A DNA stretch of 64,000 nt from Pseudomonas graminis (GCF_900111735.1 NZ_FOHW01000006.1:123699-187698), one strand, 5' to 3'; positions 1 through 9,389 are shown, counted from the stretch's first letter. Notes: a model not told the origin generated them from the letters alone. Numbers and translations are program-made.

Positions 1-1212
1 CAGGCGTACCCGTCGGAGTCGCCGTACTTCACCGACATGGGCATGAACACCACCATCAAGCAGGTCGAAAAGGTCGACGATCAGACCGTCCGCTTCAAGC
101 TGAACAACATCGATGCCGCGTTCATCCAGAATCTGGCGATGAGCTTCGCCTCGATTCAATCGGCTGAATACGCCGCGCAACTGATCAAGCAGGGCAAGGC
201 CGGCGACATCAACCTGAAGCCGATCGGTACCGGGCCCTTCGTGTTCAAGCGCTATCAGAAAGACGCGCAGATTCGTTACGTCGGCAACACGCAATACTGG
301 AAGCCGGAGGACGTGAAGCTCGACAACCTGATCTTCTCGATCAACACCGACGCCGCCACCCGCCTGCAGAAGCTCAAGACCGGCGAATGCCAGATCAGCG
401 GATACCCGCGCCCGCAGGACATCGAAGAAGCGCAGAAGGACCCGAACCTCAAGGTGCTGAGCCAGGCCGGTTTCAACCTGGGGTTTCTCGCTTACAACGT
501 GACCCATCCACCCCTCGATCAGTTGAAGGTGCGTCAGGCGCTGGACATGGCCATCGACAAGCCGGCCATCATCAAGGCGGTTTATCAGGGCGCCGGGCAG
601 CTGGCACAGAACGCTCTGCCACCGGCGCAATGGAGCTTTGATCCGAACATCAAGGACGCGCCCCACGATCCAGCGAAGGCAAAGCAGCTGCTCAAGGAAG
701 CGGGCGTTGCGCCAGGTACTCAGATCAACCTCTGGGCGATGACCGTTCAGCGCGCCTCCAACCCGAATGCGCGCATGTCGGCGCAGATGATCCAGGCGGA
801 CTGGGCGAAGATCGGCATCAAGGCGAACATCGTCAGCTATGAATGGGGCGAGTACATCAAGCGCGCCAAGGCCGGCGAGCATGACGTGATGATCTACGGC
901 TGGACCGGTGACAATGGCGACCCCGACAACTGGCTCGGCGTGCTGTACAGCTGTGGGGCGGTGAAGGGCAGCAACTACGCGAAGTGGTGTAACCCGGCCT
1001 ACGACAAGCTGGTGACCCAGGCCAAGCTGACCAGCAACCGCGATGAGCGCATCAAGCTGTACAAGCAGGCGCAAAACATTCTGAAAAACGACGTGCCGAT
1101 CACCCCGATCGCCAATTCCAAAGTGTTTCAGCCGATGCGCAAAGAGGTTCAGGATTTCAAACTCAGCCCGTTTGGCTTGACCCCCTTCTACGGCGTGAGC
1201 CTTTCCAAATAA
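1..1212 (+). CDS. dppA: Dipeptide ABC transporter periplasmic binding protein (5' end outside window)
   Basis: This is the C-terminal 403 residues of a family-5 solute-binding protein (DppA/OppA type), which captures peptides in the periplasm and hands them to the DppBCDF permease. The reading frame is open from base 1, so the gene starts upstream of the window. The visible part aligns by eye along its whole length with the two following genes: the shared blocks SFASIQSAEYAAQL, IGTGPFVFK, VRQALDMA and SYEWGEYIKRAK are nearly identical. It is the first of four such paralogues here and probably corresponds to one of the DppA copies upstream of opdP in P. aeruginosa. The family is certain; the peptide preference of this copy cannot be read from sequence. 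Confidence 0.93.
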   Translation, partial: QAYPSESPYFTDMGMNTTIKQVEKVDDQTVRFKLNNIDAAFIQNLAMSFASIQSAEYAAQLIKQGKAGDINLKPIGTGPFVFKRYQKDAQIRYVGNTQYWKPEDVKLDNLIFSINTDAATRLQKLKTGECQISGYPRPQDIEEAQKDPNLKVLSQAGFNLGFLAYNVTHPPLDQLKVRQALDMAIDKPAIIKAVYQGAGQLAQNALPPAQWSFDPNIKDAPHDPAKAKQLLKEAGVAPGTQINLWAMTVQRASNPNARMSAQMIQADWAKIGIKANIVSYEWGEYIKRAKAGEHDVMIYGWTGDNGDPDNWLGVLYSCGAVKGSNYAKWCNPAYDKLVTQAKLTSNRDERIKLYKQAQNILKNDVPITPIANSKVFQPMRKEVQDFKLSPFGLTPFYGVSLSK

Positions 1213-1254
1213 TCAGCTCAAACCAACAGCGAAGTAACACTTGTTGACCGAAGC

Positions 1255-1287
1255 GGGTGCAATCGTCACGTTGCGATGCACCCTTTT
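1255..1287 (+). terminator. Stem-loop with T run after the first dppA copy
   Basis: GGGTGC at 1255-1260 pairs with GCACCC at 1278-1283. The inner bases ATCG and CGAT extend the stem past a bulge, and TTTT follows. It lies 43 bases after the stop codon. It looks like an intrinsic terminator, or a 3' stabilising hairpin that lets the binding protein be made in excess of the genes downstream. Confidence 0.6.
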
Positions 1288-1495
1288 GGTGCTGCAAAGA
1301 TATCGATATGCGACACGCAAACGTTCAACAGCGTCAGAAATTACACTTATGCGACATTCGTGTACGTTCGTGCCACTGTTTGTCGCCTTGCTGGCGCCAA
1401 CATCTTGCTTTGGGTATGGCGCCTGCATAAGTATCCGTGGGACAGGCCCAAAAGGCCGTACCCTCAATCAAAAAATGACAACAACTGAGGCCACC

Positions 1496-3124
1496 ATGCT
1501 CAAAAAAGCGGTCATTCCGTTTCTACTCGGCGCAGGTTTGATCGCCAGCGCTCCCTTCGCCCATGCAGCATCGAATCTGGTGTTCTGCTCCGAAGGCAGC
1601 CCTGCTGGTTTCGATCCAGGTCAATACACCACCGGTACCGACTTCGATGCTTCGGCCGAGACCGTTTTCAACCGTTTGAGCCAGTTCGAACGTGGCGGCA
1701 CTGCTGTCATTCCAGGCCTTGCCACCCGCTGGGACGTTGCTCCGGATGGCCTGACCTACACCTTCCACCTGCGTGAAGGTGTGAAATTCCACACCACCCC
1801 TTACTTCAAGCCGACGCGTACCTTCAATGCCGATGACGTGCTGTTCACGTTCAACCGCATGATCAACAAGGACGACCCGTTCCGTAAGGCGTACCCGACC
1901 GAATTCCCGTACTTCACCGACATGGCGATGGACACCAACATCACCAAGATCGAGAAGGTCGACGATCACACCGTCAAGATGACCCTCGGCACCGTTGATG
2001 CTGCGTTCATCCAGAACCTGGCAATGAGCTTCGCGTCCATTCAGTCCGCTGAATACGCTGCGCAGTTGCTCAAAGAAGGCAAGCCGGAAGACATCAACCA
2101 GAAGCCGATCGGCACTGGCCCGTTCGTGTTCAAGAGCTACCAGAAAGACTCCAACATCCGCTTCACCGGGAACAAGGACTACTGGAAGCCTGAAGACGTC
2201 AAAGTCGACAACCTGATTTTTGCCATCACCACTGACGCCTCGGTTCGAGTGCAGAAGCTGAAGAAGGGCGAATGCCAGATCACTGCTTATCCGCGTCCGG
2301 CTGACCTCGCTACGCTGAAAGCCGACCCTGCGTTGAAAATGCCTGATCAGGCCGGCTTCAACCTGGGTTACATCGCCTACAACGTGATGCCGAAGATCAA
2401 GGGCGAAGACAAGCCGAACCCACTGGCTGACCTGAAAGTACGTCAGGCGCTGGACATGGCTGTCGACAAGAAAGCCATCATCGACGCCGTGTACCAGGGC
2501 GCAGGCCAACTGGCAGTCAATGCCATGCCTCCGACCCAATGGTCTTATGACACCACGATCAAAGATGCACCGTTCGACATCACCAAGGCCAAGGAGCTGC
2601 TCAAACAGGCAGGCGTGAAGGAAGGCACCGAGATCACCCTGTGGGCGATGCCGGTTCAGCGTCCTTACAACCCGAACGCCAAGCTGATGGCCGAGATGCT
2701 CCAGAACGACTGGAAGAAGATCGGCATCAACGCCAAGATCGTTTCCTACGAGTGGGGCGAGTACATCAAGCGCGCCAAGGCCGGCGAAAACGGCGCAATG
2801 CTGATTGGCTGGAGCGGCGACAACGGTGACCCGGACAACTGGCTGGGTACTCTGTTTGGCTGCGACGCCCTCAACGGCAACAACTTCGCCAAATGGTGTG
2901 ACAAGCCGTTCGATACCTTGATCCACCAGGCCAAGGAAACCACCGATCAGGCCAAGCGCACCGAGCTGTACAAGCAGGCCCAACACCTGCTCAAAGATGC
3001 CGTGCCTATGACTCCAATTGCCCACTCGACTGTTTATCAGCCGATGCGCAAGGAAGTTCAGGACTTCAAGATCAGCCCGTTCGGTCTGAACTCGTTCTAC
3101 GGCGTCAGCGTCAGCGGCAAGTAA
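1496..3124 (+). CDS. dppA: Dipeptide ABC transporter periplasmic binding protein, second copy
   Basis: A family-5 peptide-binding protein of 542 residues. The chosen ATG opens a normal Sec signal peptide (MLKKAVIPFLLGAG, cleavage after AHA-A near residue 21) and has a weak GAGG upstream. The frame is open further upstream, but that extension has no signal-peptide character. Mature features are the N-terminal LVFCSEGSPAGFD block and the C-terminal YEWGEYIKRAK and GDNGDPDNW blocks shared with its neighbours. It follows the first copy after a 283-base gap that holds a terminator-like hairpin. The product is expected in the periplasm, delivering di- or tripeptides to DppBC. The duplications suggest that the copies differ in peptide preference, which is inference. 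Confidence 0.93.
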   Translation: MLKKAVIPFLLGAGLIASAPFAHAASNLVFCSEGSPAGFDPGQYTTGTDFDASAETVFNRLSQFERGGTAVIPGLATRWDVAPDGLTYTFHLREGVKFHTTPYFKPTRTFNADDVLFTFNRMINKDDPFRKAYPTEFPYFTDMAMDTNITKIEKVDDHTVKMTLGTVDAAFIQNLAMSFASIQSAEYAAQLLKEGKPEDINQKPIGTGPFVFKSYQKDSNIRFTGNKDYWKPEDVKVDNLIFAITTDASVRVQKLKKGECQITAYPRPADLATLKADPALKMPDQAGFNLGYIAYNVMPKIKGEDKPNPLADLKVRQALDMAVDKKAIIDAVYQGAGQLAVNAMPPTQWSYDTTIKDAPFDITKAKELLKQAGVKEGTEITLWAMPVQRPYNPNAKLMAEMLQNDWKKIGINAKIVSYEWGEYIKRAKAGENGAMLIGWSGDNGDPDNWLGTLFGCDALNGNNFAKWCDKPFDTLIHQAKETTDQAKRTELYKQAQHLLKDAVPMTPIAHSTVYQPMRKEVQDFKISPFGLNSFYGVSVSGK

Positions 3125-3145
3125 TACTTCCAGATGACCACTCGG

Positions 3146-3169
3146 TCGCGTTGCCCAAGGGCGACGCGA
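3146..3169 (+). terminator. GC-rich stem-loop after the second dppA copy
   Basis: TCGCGTTGCCC at 3146-3156 faces GGGCGACGCGA at 3159-3169, an 11-base stem with one G-T pair and a two-base loop. No T run follows, so it is more likely a 3'-end protecting or processing hairpin than a classic terminator. Confidence 0.45.
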
Positions 3170-3207
3170 TCGCGTTGTCATGTGCTCGATCGTTAAATGA
3201 AATTGAC

Positions 3208-3271
3208 TATCGTTAGATGCGTAGCGACTGGCCGTTAGCGCCTGCCTGAAAGTCTCTGCCTACTAACGATA
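3208..3271. promoter_or_regulatory. Gene-free stretch with a separated 9-base inverted repeat
   Basis: The 351 bases between the second and third binding-protein genes (3125-3475) carry no convincing gene. Besides the hairpin at 3146-3169, TATCGTTAG at 3208-3216 is matched by CTAACGATA at 3263-3271, an exact inverted repeat 46 bases apart. It could be a paired operator or a long RNA stem ahead of the third dppA copy. The role is inferred only from position. Confidence 0.3.
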
Positions 3272-3475
3272 AGCACTTTTCCTACAAACTTTGAAGCACG
3301 CGTAACTATGGACTGTGCGGCGCCAGAGACATACCTTCTGACAAGCCGTAAATACAGTCCGTTGTTTATCTTGAACAGTGAGATGTATCAGGCGTTGACT
3401 CTCCATTTGCGCAAACGATTGCCATGGATTGCGCAGGCAGTCGCATTTAATGCGCTTCTCACGATAAGGAATATC

Positions 3476-5077
3476 ATGCGTTCGAATATCGTTGTGCCAT
3501 CGCTTATCGCCGTCAGCCTTCTGGCGATGACGCCCGTTGTTCAGGCCGACAGTAAAAGTCTGGTCTTTTGTTCAGAAGGCAGCCCGGCCGGGTTTGATAT
3601 CGGTCAGTACACCTCCGGCACTGACAACGATGCCGCCGAGCCGATCTACAACCGTCTCGCCGAGTTCGCACGCGGTGAGACCAGCGTGGTGCCTGCTCTC
3701 GCAACGAGCTGGGACATCTCCCCTGACAACCTGACGTACACGTTCCATCTGCGCGAAGGCGTCAAATTCCACAGCAACAAGCTCTTCACGCCCACGCGCG
3801 ATTTCAATGCCGACGACGTGCTGTTCACGTTCAATCGCATGCTGCACAAGGACCACCCTTTCCGCGTTGCTTATCCGACGGAGTTTCCGTTCTTCACCAG
3901 CATGGGTCTGGACAAGAACATCAAGTCGGTGGAAAAAACCGACCCGATGACCGTGGTGTTCACCCTCAACAACGTTGATGCGGCGTTCATCCAGAATGTT
4001 TCCATGAACTTCGCGTCCATCCTGTCTGCTGAATACGCTGACAAACTGATGGCCTCGGGCGACGCGCGCGATATTAATCAGGCGCCCATCGGCACCGGCC
4101 CGTTCGTCTTTCAGCGTTATCAAAAAGACTCGCAAATTCGCTACGTAAAAAACAAACAGTTCTGGGACCCGAGTCGGGTCAAGATTGATCAGTTGATCTT
4201 TGCGATCAATACAGACGCGTCGGTGCGCGTTCAAAAACTCAAAAAGAACGAGTGTCAGGTCACCTTGAATCCGCGCCCTGCGGACGTTGAGTCGATCAAG
4301 GCGGACAAAAACCTGCGGGTCATCGAGAAGCCCGGTTTCAACCTCGGTTATATCAGTTACAACGTACGCCACGCCCCGCTGGACAACTTGCAGGTTCGCC
4401 AGGCGCTGGACATGGCGGTGGATAAAAAAGCGATCATCGCCGCGGTGTATCAAGGCGCCGGGCAACTGGCCCAGAACTCCATGCCGCCCACGCAGTGGTC
4501 CTATGACGACACGGTCAAGGACGCACCCTACAACCCGGAAAAAGCCCGCGAGTTGCTGCGCGCCGCCGGCGTCAAGGAAGGCACCGAGCTGACCCTCTGG
4601 GCCATGCCGGTCCAGCGCCCCTACAATCCCAACGCCAAGCTGATGGCCCAGATGCTTCAGGCCGACTGGGCCAAAGTGGGCATCAAGGCGACCATCGTCA
4701 GCTACGAGTGGGGCGAGTACCTCAAACGCAGCAAGAATGGCGAACATGACATTTCGCTCATCGGCTGGACCGGTGACAACGGCGACCCGGACAACTGGAT
4801 GGGCACGCTGTACAGCTGCGCTTCCATCGGCGGCAATAACTACTCGATGTGGTGCGACGAAAAATACGACGCACTGGTCAAGGCCGCCGTCTCGAACACC
4901 AACAAGGACCAGCGCATTGCGCTGTACAAACAAGCTCAGCATTACCTGAAAGAACAGGTACCCATTACGCCGATTGCCCACTCGACGGTGATCCAGCCGA
5001 TGCGTAAGGAAGTGCAAGGTTTCCTGGTAAGCCCGTTCAACCGCAACAACTTCTCGGGCGTCAGCATCGCCGACTGA
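3476..5077 (+). CDS. dppA: Dipeptide ABC transporter periplasmic binding protein, third copy
   Basis: A family-5 peptide-binding protein of 533 residues, acting in the periplasm for the DppBCDF transporter. The ATG at 3476 is preceded by ATAAGGA about 7 bases upstream and starts a Sec signal peptide ending near VVQA-D (residue 21). The open frame reaches back to 3308, but that extension has no family resemblance. The LVFCSEGSPAGFD, QNVSMNFASI, PIGTGPFVF, VRQALDMAVDKKAI and SYEWGEYLKRSK blocks line up with the other copies. The opdP porin gene follows, so an outer-membrane channel and a periplasmic receptor are side by side. Confidence 0.93.
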   Translation: MRSNIVVPSLIAVSLLAMTPVVQADSKSLVFCSEGSPAGFDIGQYTSGTDNDAAEPIYNRLAEFARGETSVVPALATSWDISPDNLTYTFHLREGVKFHSNKLFTPTRDFNADDVLFTFNRMLHKDHPFRVAYPTEFPFFTSMGLDKNIKSVEKTDPMTVVFTLNNVDAAFIQNVSMNFASILSAEYADKLMASGDARDINQAPIGTGPFVFQRYQKDSQIRYVKNKQFWDPSRVKIDQLIFAINTDASVRVQKLKKNECQVTLNPRPADVESIKADKNLRVIEKPGFNLGYISYNVRHAPLDNLQVRQALDMAVDKKAIIAAVYQGAGQLAQNSMPPTQWSYDDTVKDAPYNPEKARELLRAAGVKEGTELTLWAMPVQRPYNPNAKLMAQMLQADWAKVGIKATIVSYEWGEYLKRSKNGEHDISLIGWTGDNGDPDNWMGTLYSCASIGGNNYSMWCDEKYDALVKAAVSNTNKDQRIALYKQAQHYLKEQVPITPIAHSTVIQPMRKEVQGFLVSPFNRNNFSGVSIAD

Positions 5078-5084
5078 TTCAAAA

Positions 5085-5117
5085 ACATGCCTGGGGGCGC
5101 AACCACGCCCTTTGGCA
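5085..5117 (+). terminator. Stem-loop between dppA and the porin gene
   Basis: ATGCC at 5085-5089 pairs with GGCAT at 5113-5117. An inner GGGCG/CGCCC stem surrounds a short AACCA-type loop. A second hairpin, GCGGGCT at 5177-5183 with AGCCCGC at 5195-5201, follows before the porin start. These may attenuate read-through or protect the upstream transcript. Confidence 0.4.
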
Positions 5118-5233
5118 TTGCTTTATCCGCGTTTCGCCGGATAGGCAAGAAACTGGCCCATGGGCCGCACCACCGAGCGGGCTACACCATAAAAAGCCCG
5201 CCTCTAAAAAAGCAGCAATCGGGAGCTTCAAAC

Positions 5234-6613
5234 GTGAAAAAAGCCAGCACCGCTGTATTCGCCTTATCCGTCCTCGCCATCAGCGTCGCGGCCCAGGCAG
5301 AGCCGACCAGTCAGGAATTCGTTCCGACCACACTGGCCACCAGCAACCTTCAGGGCGAAGCCAAGGGCTTTCTGGAAGACTCGAAACTGACCGGTTCGAC
5401 CAAGAACTGGTACGCCAACGAACTGTTGCGTCGTGGCGGCGAGTTCACCCGCAAAGAGAACGGCGTCGTGGTCGACAGCGACCCGCGCCGGATCAACTGG
5501 GTTCAGGGCACCATCGTTGACTACAGCTCGGGCTTCACCCAGGGCACTGTCGGTTTTGCCACGCAAATGGCGGTCTACAACGCCGTTGCGCTGGACCGTG
5601 ACAAAGACGACCTGATGGGCGGCGCCAACCGTACGCTGACCGAGAACAACGGCGACCCTGTCGGGCAGTGGAGCAAGATGGGCCTGGCCAACATCAAGGC
5701 GCGCGTTTCCAACACGACCCTGACCGCCGGCCGCCAGTCGATGAACACCCCGGTGCTGGCTTACATCGGCAACCGTGCGCTGCCTTCGAGCTTCGAAGGT
5801 GTGAGCATTCTGAGCGAAGAGTTCAACAACATCTCTTTCCAGGCCGGCAGCTTTGATCGCGTGTCGCCACGTACCGAGCAGAGCCTGACCAAGTTCCGCT
5901 CCGAGTACACCAACAACACCGCCACCGCTGACCGCGTTGACATCGCAGGTGTGGATTACAAACCGTTCAAAAGCCTGACCACCAGCTTCTACGGCTCCAA
6001 TGTCCAGGACTTCTGGCATCAGTACTACTTCTCGGCTTTGCACGAAATAGGCGATACCGACGTACTGGGCCTGAGCACCAACCTGAACTACTACAAGACC
6101 AAGGATTCCGGTCAGGCTAAAATGGGCAAGATCGACAACGACACGTACAGTCTGTCGTTGACCGCCACTCACAAAGCCCACAGCTTCAGCGTGGCGTACC
6201 AGCAAGTCTTCGGCGACACGTATTTCGATTACCTGCACGACACCAACGCCATCTTCCTGTCCAACTCCCTTCTGTCGGACTTCAACGGACCTAACGAGAA
6301 GTCGGTGCAATTGGGCTACCTGTTGAACATGGCCGACTATGGCGTGCCGGGCTTGAAGTTCAACATCTACCAGGCTCGCGGGTTCGACATCGACGGCACT
6401 CATTACAAAGGCACCGCTTACGATGTCCGCGGAATGGACGGCGAGAAGCACTACGAATACGGTGTCGGCACGTCGTACACCCTGCAGTCCGGCCCGCTGA
6501 AAGCCTCGACCATGCGTGCGACCTACACCACCCACCGCGCGAGCGAAAACCAGGCTGATGGCAACATCAACGAGTTCCGTGTGGTCACCACGATTCCGTT
6601 CAACATCATGTAA
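5234..6613 (+). CDS. opdP: OprD-family dipeptide porin
   Basis: An outer-membrane substrate-specific porin of 459 residues, in the usual size range of the OprD family. The GTG at 5234 gives a clean signal peptide (KKASTAVFALSVLAISVAAQA-E) with GGGAG upstream; the longer frame back to 5087 would place unrelated residues before the signal. The mature protein begins with the OprD-type GFLEDSKL..NWY segment and ends in a beta-strand finishing in FNIM. Its position among dppA copies and before dppBCDF matches the glycine-glutamate dipeptide porin of P. aeruginosa, so dipeptide entry through the outer membrane is the likely role. The exact substrate is inferred from synteny. Confidence 0.88.
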   Translation: MKKASTAVFALSVLAISVAAQAEPTSQEFVPTTLATSNLQGEAKGFLEDSKLTGSTKNWYANELLRRGGEFTRKENGVVVDSDPRRINWVQGTIVDYSSGFTQGTVGFATQMAVYNAVALDRDKDDLMGGANRTLTENNGDPVGQWSKMGLANIKARVSNTTLTAGRQSMNTPVLAYIGNRALPSSFEGVSILSEEFNNISFQAGSFDRVSPRTEQSLTKFRSEYTNNTATADRVDIAGVDYKPFKSLTTSFYGSNVQDFWHQYYFSALHEIGDTDVLGLSTNLNYYKTKDSGQAKMGKIDNDTYSLSLTATHKAHSFSVAYQQVFGDTYFDYLHDTNAIFLSNSLLSDFNGPNEKSVQLGYLLNMADYGVPGLKFNIYQARGFDIDGTHYKGTAYDVRGMDGEKHYEYGVGTSYTLQSGPLKASTMRATYTTHRASENQADGNINEFRVVTTIPFNIM

Positions 6614-6621
6614 TCAGCACG

Positions 6622-6665
6622 ATCGGGCCCCAAGGTGCGGTTTAGACCGAACTTCGGGGCCCGAT
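6622..6665 (+). terminator. Perfect 10-base stem-loop after the porin gene
   Basis: ATCGGGCCCC at 6622-6631 pairs exactly with GGGGCCCGAT at 6656-6665, with some internal pairing in the loop. No clear T run follows. It could partly terminate or stabilise the porin message ahead of the fourth binding-protein gene. Confidence 0.5.
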
Positions 6666-6706
6666 ACCGACTCACTAATGGCTTCATCACTTGCGGAGTG
6701 TGTTAC

Positions 6707-8314
6707 TTGAAATCAACATTCAAACTCGCAACATTGCGCAGCGCGATCGCACTGGCGGTATTCAGCGTTGCGGTCGGCGTATCGGCCAAGCCTCTGGTGG
6801 TCTGCACCGAAGCCAGCCCGGAAGGTTTCGACACGGCGCTCTACACCACCGCCGTGACCGCCGATGCGTCGGCGGAAACCATTTACAACCGTCTGGTGGA
6901 TTTCAAGCCGGGCACCACAGACATCGTTCCGGCGCTGGCTGAGACGTGGGAGATCAGCGATGACGGACTGACCTACACGTTCCATCTGCGCAAAGGCGTA
7001 AAGTTTCACACCACCGAATACTTCAAACCGACCCGTGACATGAATGCCGATGACGTGGTCTGGAGCTTCCAGCGTCAACTGGACCCCAACCACCCTTGGC
7101 ACAAACAATCGATGGTCGGCTATCCGTACTTCGAGAGCATGGGTTTCAAAGAGCTGCTCAAGAACGTCGAGAAAGTCGACGACAGCACCGTCAAGTTCAC
7201 CCTGACTCGCCGCGAAGCGCCATTCCTGGCGGACGTCGCCATGGCTTTCGCCTCGGTGTACTCGGCGGAATACGCCGATCAGTTGCTCAAGGCCAACAAG
7301 ACCGACAACCTCAACAGCCAGCCCATCGGCACTGGTCCGTTCGTCTTCCAGCGCTATGCCAAGGACGCTCAGGTTCGCTTCAAGGCCAACCCGGATTATT
7401 TCCGTGGCAAGCCGCCGGCTGACACCCTGATCTTCGCAATCGCCACGGACAACAACGTGCGCCTGCAGAAGCTAAAGGCCAACGAGTGTCAGATCGCCCT
7501 GTATCCAAAGCCGGACGACATCCCGAGCATCAAGAAAGACACCAACCTCAAGGTTGATGAGCTGAACGCGATGACCACCGCGTACATCGCCATGAACACC
7601 ACGCACAAATACATGAGCGACGTGCGGGTGCGTAAGGCGATCGAGATCGCGTTTGACAAAGAAGCCTACGTCAACGCGCTATTCGGCAAAGGCAACGCCA
7701 CCGTCGCGGTGAACCCGTACCCGGACACCCTGCTGGGTTACAACAAAGACCTGAAAAACCCTGCCCATGATCTGGACAAGGCCCGCGCCTTGCTCAAGGA
7801 AGCCGGCGTTCCTGAAGGCACCGTGCTGACGCTGTTCACACGCAACGGCGGCGGTCCGACCAACCCGAACCCGATGCTCGGCGCACAAATGATGCAGGCC
7901 GACCTGGCCAAAGTCGGCATTAAGTTAGATATACGCGTCATGGAATGGGGCGAAATGCTCAAACGTGCCAAAAACGGCGAACACGACATGGTGTCGGCCG
8001 GCTGGGCAGGTGACAATGGCGACCCTGATAACTTCCTGACCCCGAACCTCAGTTGCGAGGCCGCCAAAAACGGCGAAAACTACGCGCGCTGGTGTAATCA
8101 GAAGTTCCAGACGTTGATCGATCAGGCTCGGGAAAAAACCGACCCGGCCGAACGCGCGTCGCTCTACGAGCAGGCTCAAGTGATCTTCAATCAGGACCTG
8201 CCGTGGATCAGCATGGCCCACACCAAGATGTTCACCGCAATGCGCAACAACGTGGAGGGTTACCACATCAGCCCTCTCACCACTAATAACTTCGCTACCA
8301 CCCAAGTGAAGTAG
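6707..8314 (+). CDS. dppA: Dipeptide ABC transporter periplasmic binding protein, fourth copy
   Basis: A family-5 peptide-binding protein of 535 residues. The start is taken as TTG at 6707 because GGAG lies 8 bases upstream and translation then begins directly with a signal peptide (KSTFKLATLRSAIALAVFSVAVGVSA-K). The in-frame ATG at 6635 lies inside the preceding hairpin region. It is the most divergent of the four copies (LVVCTEASPEGFD at the mature N-terminus, YEYADQL-like and MEWGEMLKRAKNGEHD blocks changed). It sits directly before dppB, the position of DppA4 in P. aeruginosa. It may be the core receptor of this transporter, with the other copies widening the substrate range. Confidence 0.92.
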   Translation: MKSTFKLATLRSAIALAVFSVAVGVSAKPLVVCTEASPEGFDTALYTTAVTADASAETIYNRLVDFKPGTTDIVPALAETWEISDDGLTYTFHLRKGVKFHTTEYFKPTRDMNADDVVWSFQRQLDPNHPWHKQSMVGYPYFESMGFKELLKNVEKVDDSTVKFTLTRREAPFLADVAMAFASVYSAEYADQLLKANKTDNLNSQPIGTGPFVFQRYAKDAQVRFKANPDYFRGKPPADTLIFAIATDNNVRLQKLKANECQIALYPKPDDIPSIKKDTNLKVDELNAMTTAYIAMNTTHKYMSDVRVRKAIEIAFDKEAYVNALFGKGNATVAVNPYPDTLLGYNKDLKNPAHDLDKARALLKEAGVPEGTVLTLFTRNGGGPTNPNPMLGAQMMQADLAKVGIKLDIRVMEWGEMLKRAKNGEHDMVSAGWAGDNGDPDNFLTPNLSCEAAKNGENYARWCNQKFQTLIDQAREKTDPAERASLYEQAQVIFNQDLPWISMAHTKMFTAMRNNVEGYHISPLTTNNFATTQVK

Positions 8315-8323
8315 AAGAAGAAT

Positions 8324-8355
8324 CCGGCGGGCTCTGCTACCCAGAGACCCGCCGG
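8324..8355 (+). terminator. Stem-loop between dppA and dppB
   Basis: CCGGCGGG at 8324-8331 pairs exactly with CCCGCCGG at 8348-8355, and CTCTG/CAGAG extends the stem inside. No T run follows. A hairpin at this place usually protects the abundant binding-protein message and lowers expression of the permease genes. Confidence 0.5.
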
Positions 8356-8378
8356 TACCTGATGAGGTACACGAGAAG

Positions 8379-9389
8379 ATGTTTAGTTTTATCGCTCGCC
8401 GAGTGGGGTTGCTCATACCCACCTTCTTCGGCATCACCTTGCTGACCTTCGCCCTGATTCGCCTGATTCCTGGCGACCCTGTCGAAGTCATGATGGGTGA
8501 ACGCCGGGTCGATCCGGAAATGCACGCCCAAGCCATGGAACGTCTTGGCCTGAACAAACCCCTTTATGCGCAATACATCGATTACGTCGGCAAGCTCGCC
8601 CATGGCGACCTGGGCGAATCGCTGCGTACGCGCACGAGCGTGTGGTCCGAATTCACTTCGCTGTTCCCGGCAACCCTGGAACTGTCGATTGCGGCGCTGA
8701 TCTTCGCAGGCATCCTCGGGCTGCTCGCCGGTGTGATTGCGGCATTGAAGCGAGGGTCCCTGTTCGACCATGGGGTCATGGGTATCTCCCTGGCGGGGTA
8801 CTCGATGCCGATCTTCTGGTGGGGCCTGATCCTGATCATGTTCTTCTCGGTATCGCTGGGCTGGACCCCGGTATCGGGTCGTATCGATCTGCTCTACGAC
8901 ATTCCCCCCAAAACCGGTTTCATGCTGATCGACACGCTGCTCAGCGATGAAGAAGGTTCGTTCATGGACGCTCTGCGTCACCTGATTCTGCCGGCCATCG
9001 TGCTGGGCACCATCCCGCTGGCGGTCATCGCCCGGATGACCCGCTCCTCGATGCTCGAAGTCCTGCGTGAAGACTACGTGCGCACCGCCCGTGCCAAAGG
9101 CCTGTCGCCGGCTCGCGTGGTGTTCGTTCACGGCCTGCGCAACGCGCTGATCCCGGTACTGACGGTGTTTGGTCTGCAAGTGGGCACGCTGCTGGCCGGT
9201 GCGGTTCTGACCGAAACGATCTTCTCCTGGCCGGGCATCGGCAAGTGGCTGATCGAAGCCATCGGCGCCCGTGACTACCCTGTCGTGCAGAACGGCATCC
9301 TGCTAATCGCCTGCCTGGTGATTCTGGTCAACTTCGTGGTGGACATCCTCTACGGCTTTGCCAACCCACGCATTCGTCATCAGCGCTGA
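8379..9389 (+). CDS. dppB: Dipeptide ABC transporter permease DppB
   Basis: An inner-membrane permease of 336 residues. The N-terminal segment FIARRVGLLIPTFFGITLL is the usual first helix of OppB/DppB proteins. About six membrane segments follow, and the EAA-type loop (LREDYVRTARAKGLSP, near residue 230) contacts the ATPases. It pairs with DppC to form the channel. The gene follows the fourth binding protein after a hairpin and precedes dppC by 11 bases. Confidence 0.95.
   Translation: MFSFIARRVGLLIPTFFGITLLTFALIRLIPGDPVEVMMGERRVDPEMHAQAMERLGLNKPLYAQYIDYVGKLAHGDLGESLRTRTSVWSEFTSLFPATLELSIAALIFAGILGLLAGVIAALKRGSLFDHGVMGISLAGYSMPIFWWGLILIMFFSVSLGWTPVSGRIDLLYDIPPKTGFMLIDTLLSDEEGSFMDALRHLILPAIVLGTIPLAVIARMTRSSMLEVLREDYVRTARAKGLSPARVVFVHGLRNALIPVLTVFGLQVGTLLAGAVLTETIFSWPGIGKWLIEAIGARDYPVVQNGILLIACLVILVNFVVDILYGFANPRIRHQR

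Noticed and set aside
1241..1495. Longer N-terminus for the second dppA protein
   Set aside because: The extra 85 residues would put the signal peptide in the middle and cover a terminator hairpin. The similar extensions before piuA, piuC, prfC and the 52-kb binding protein were rejected for the same reasons.
1523..3181. Long minus-strand open frame of 552 codons opposite the second dppA gene
   Set aside because: It is the antisense shadow of a clear binding-protein gene, with no family resemblance and typical G+C-rich codon mirror composition. The same holds for the shadows at 3572-5017, 5264-6535 and 28628-29956.
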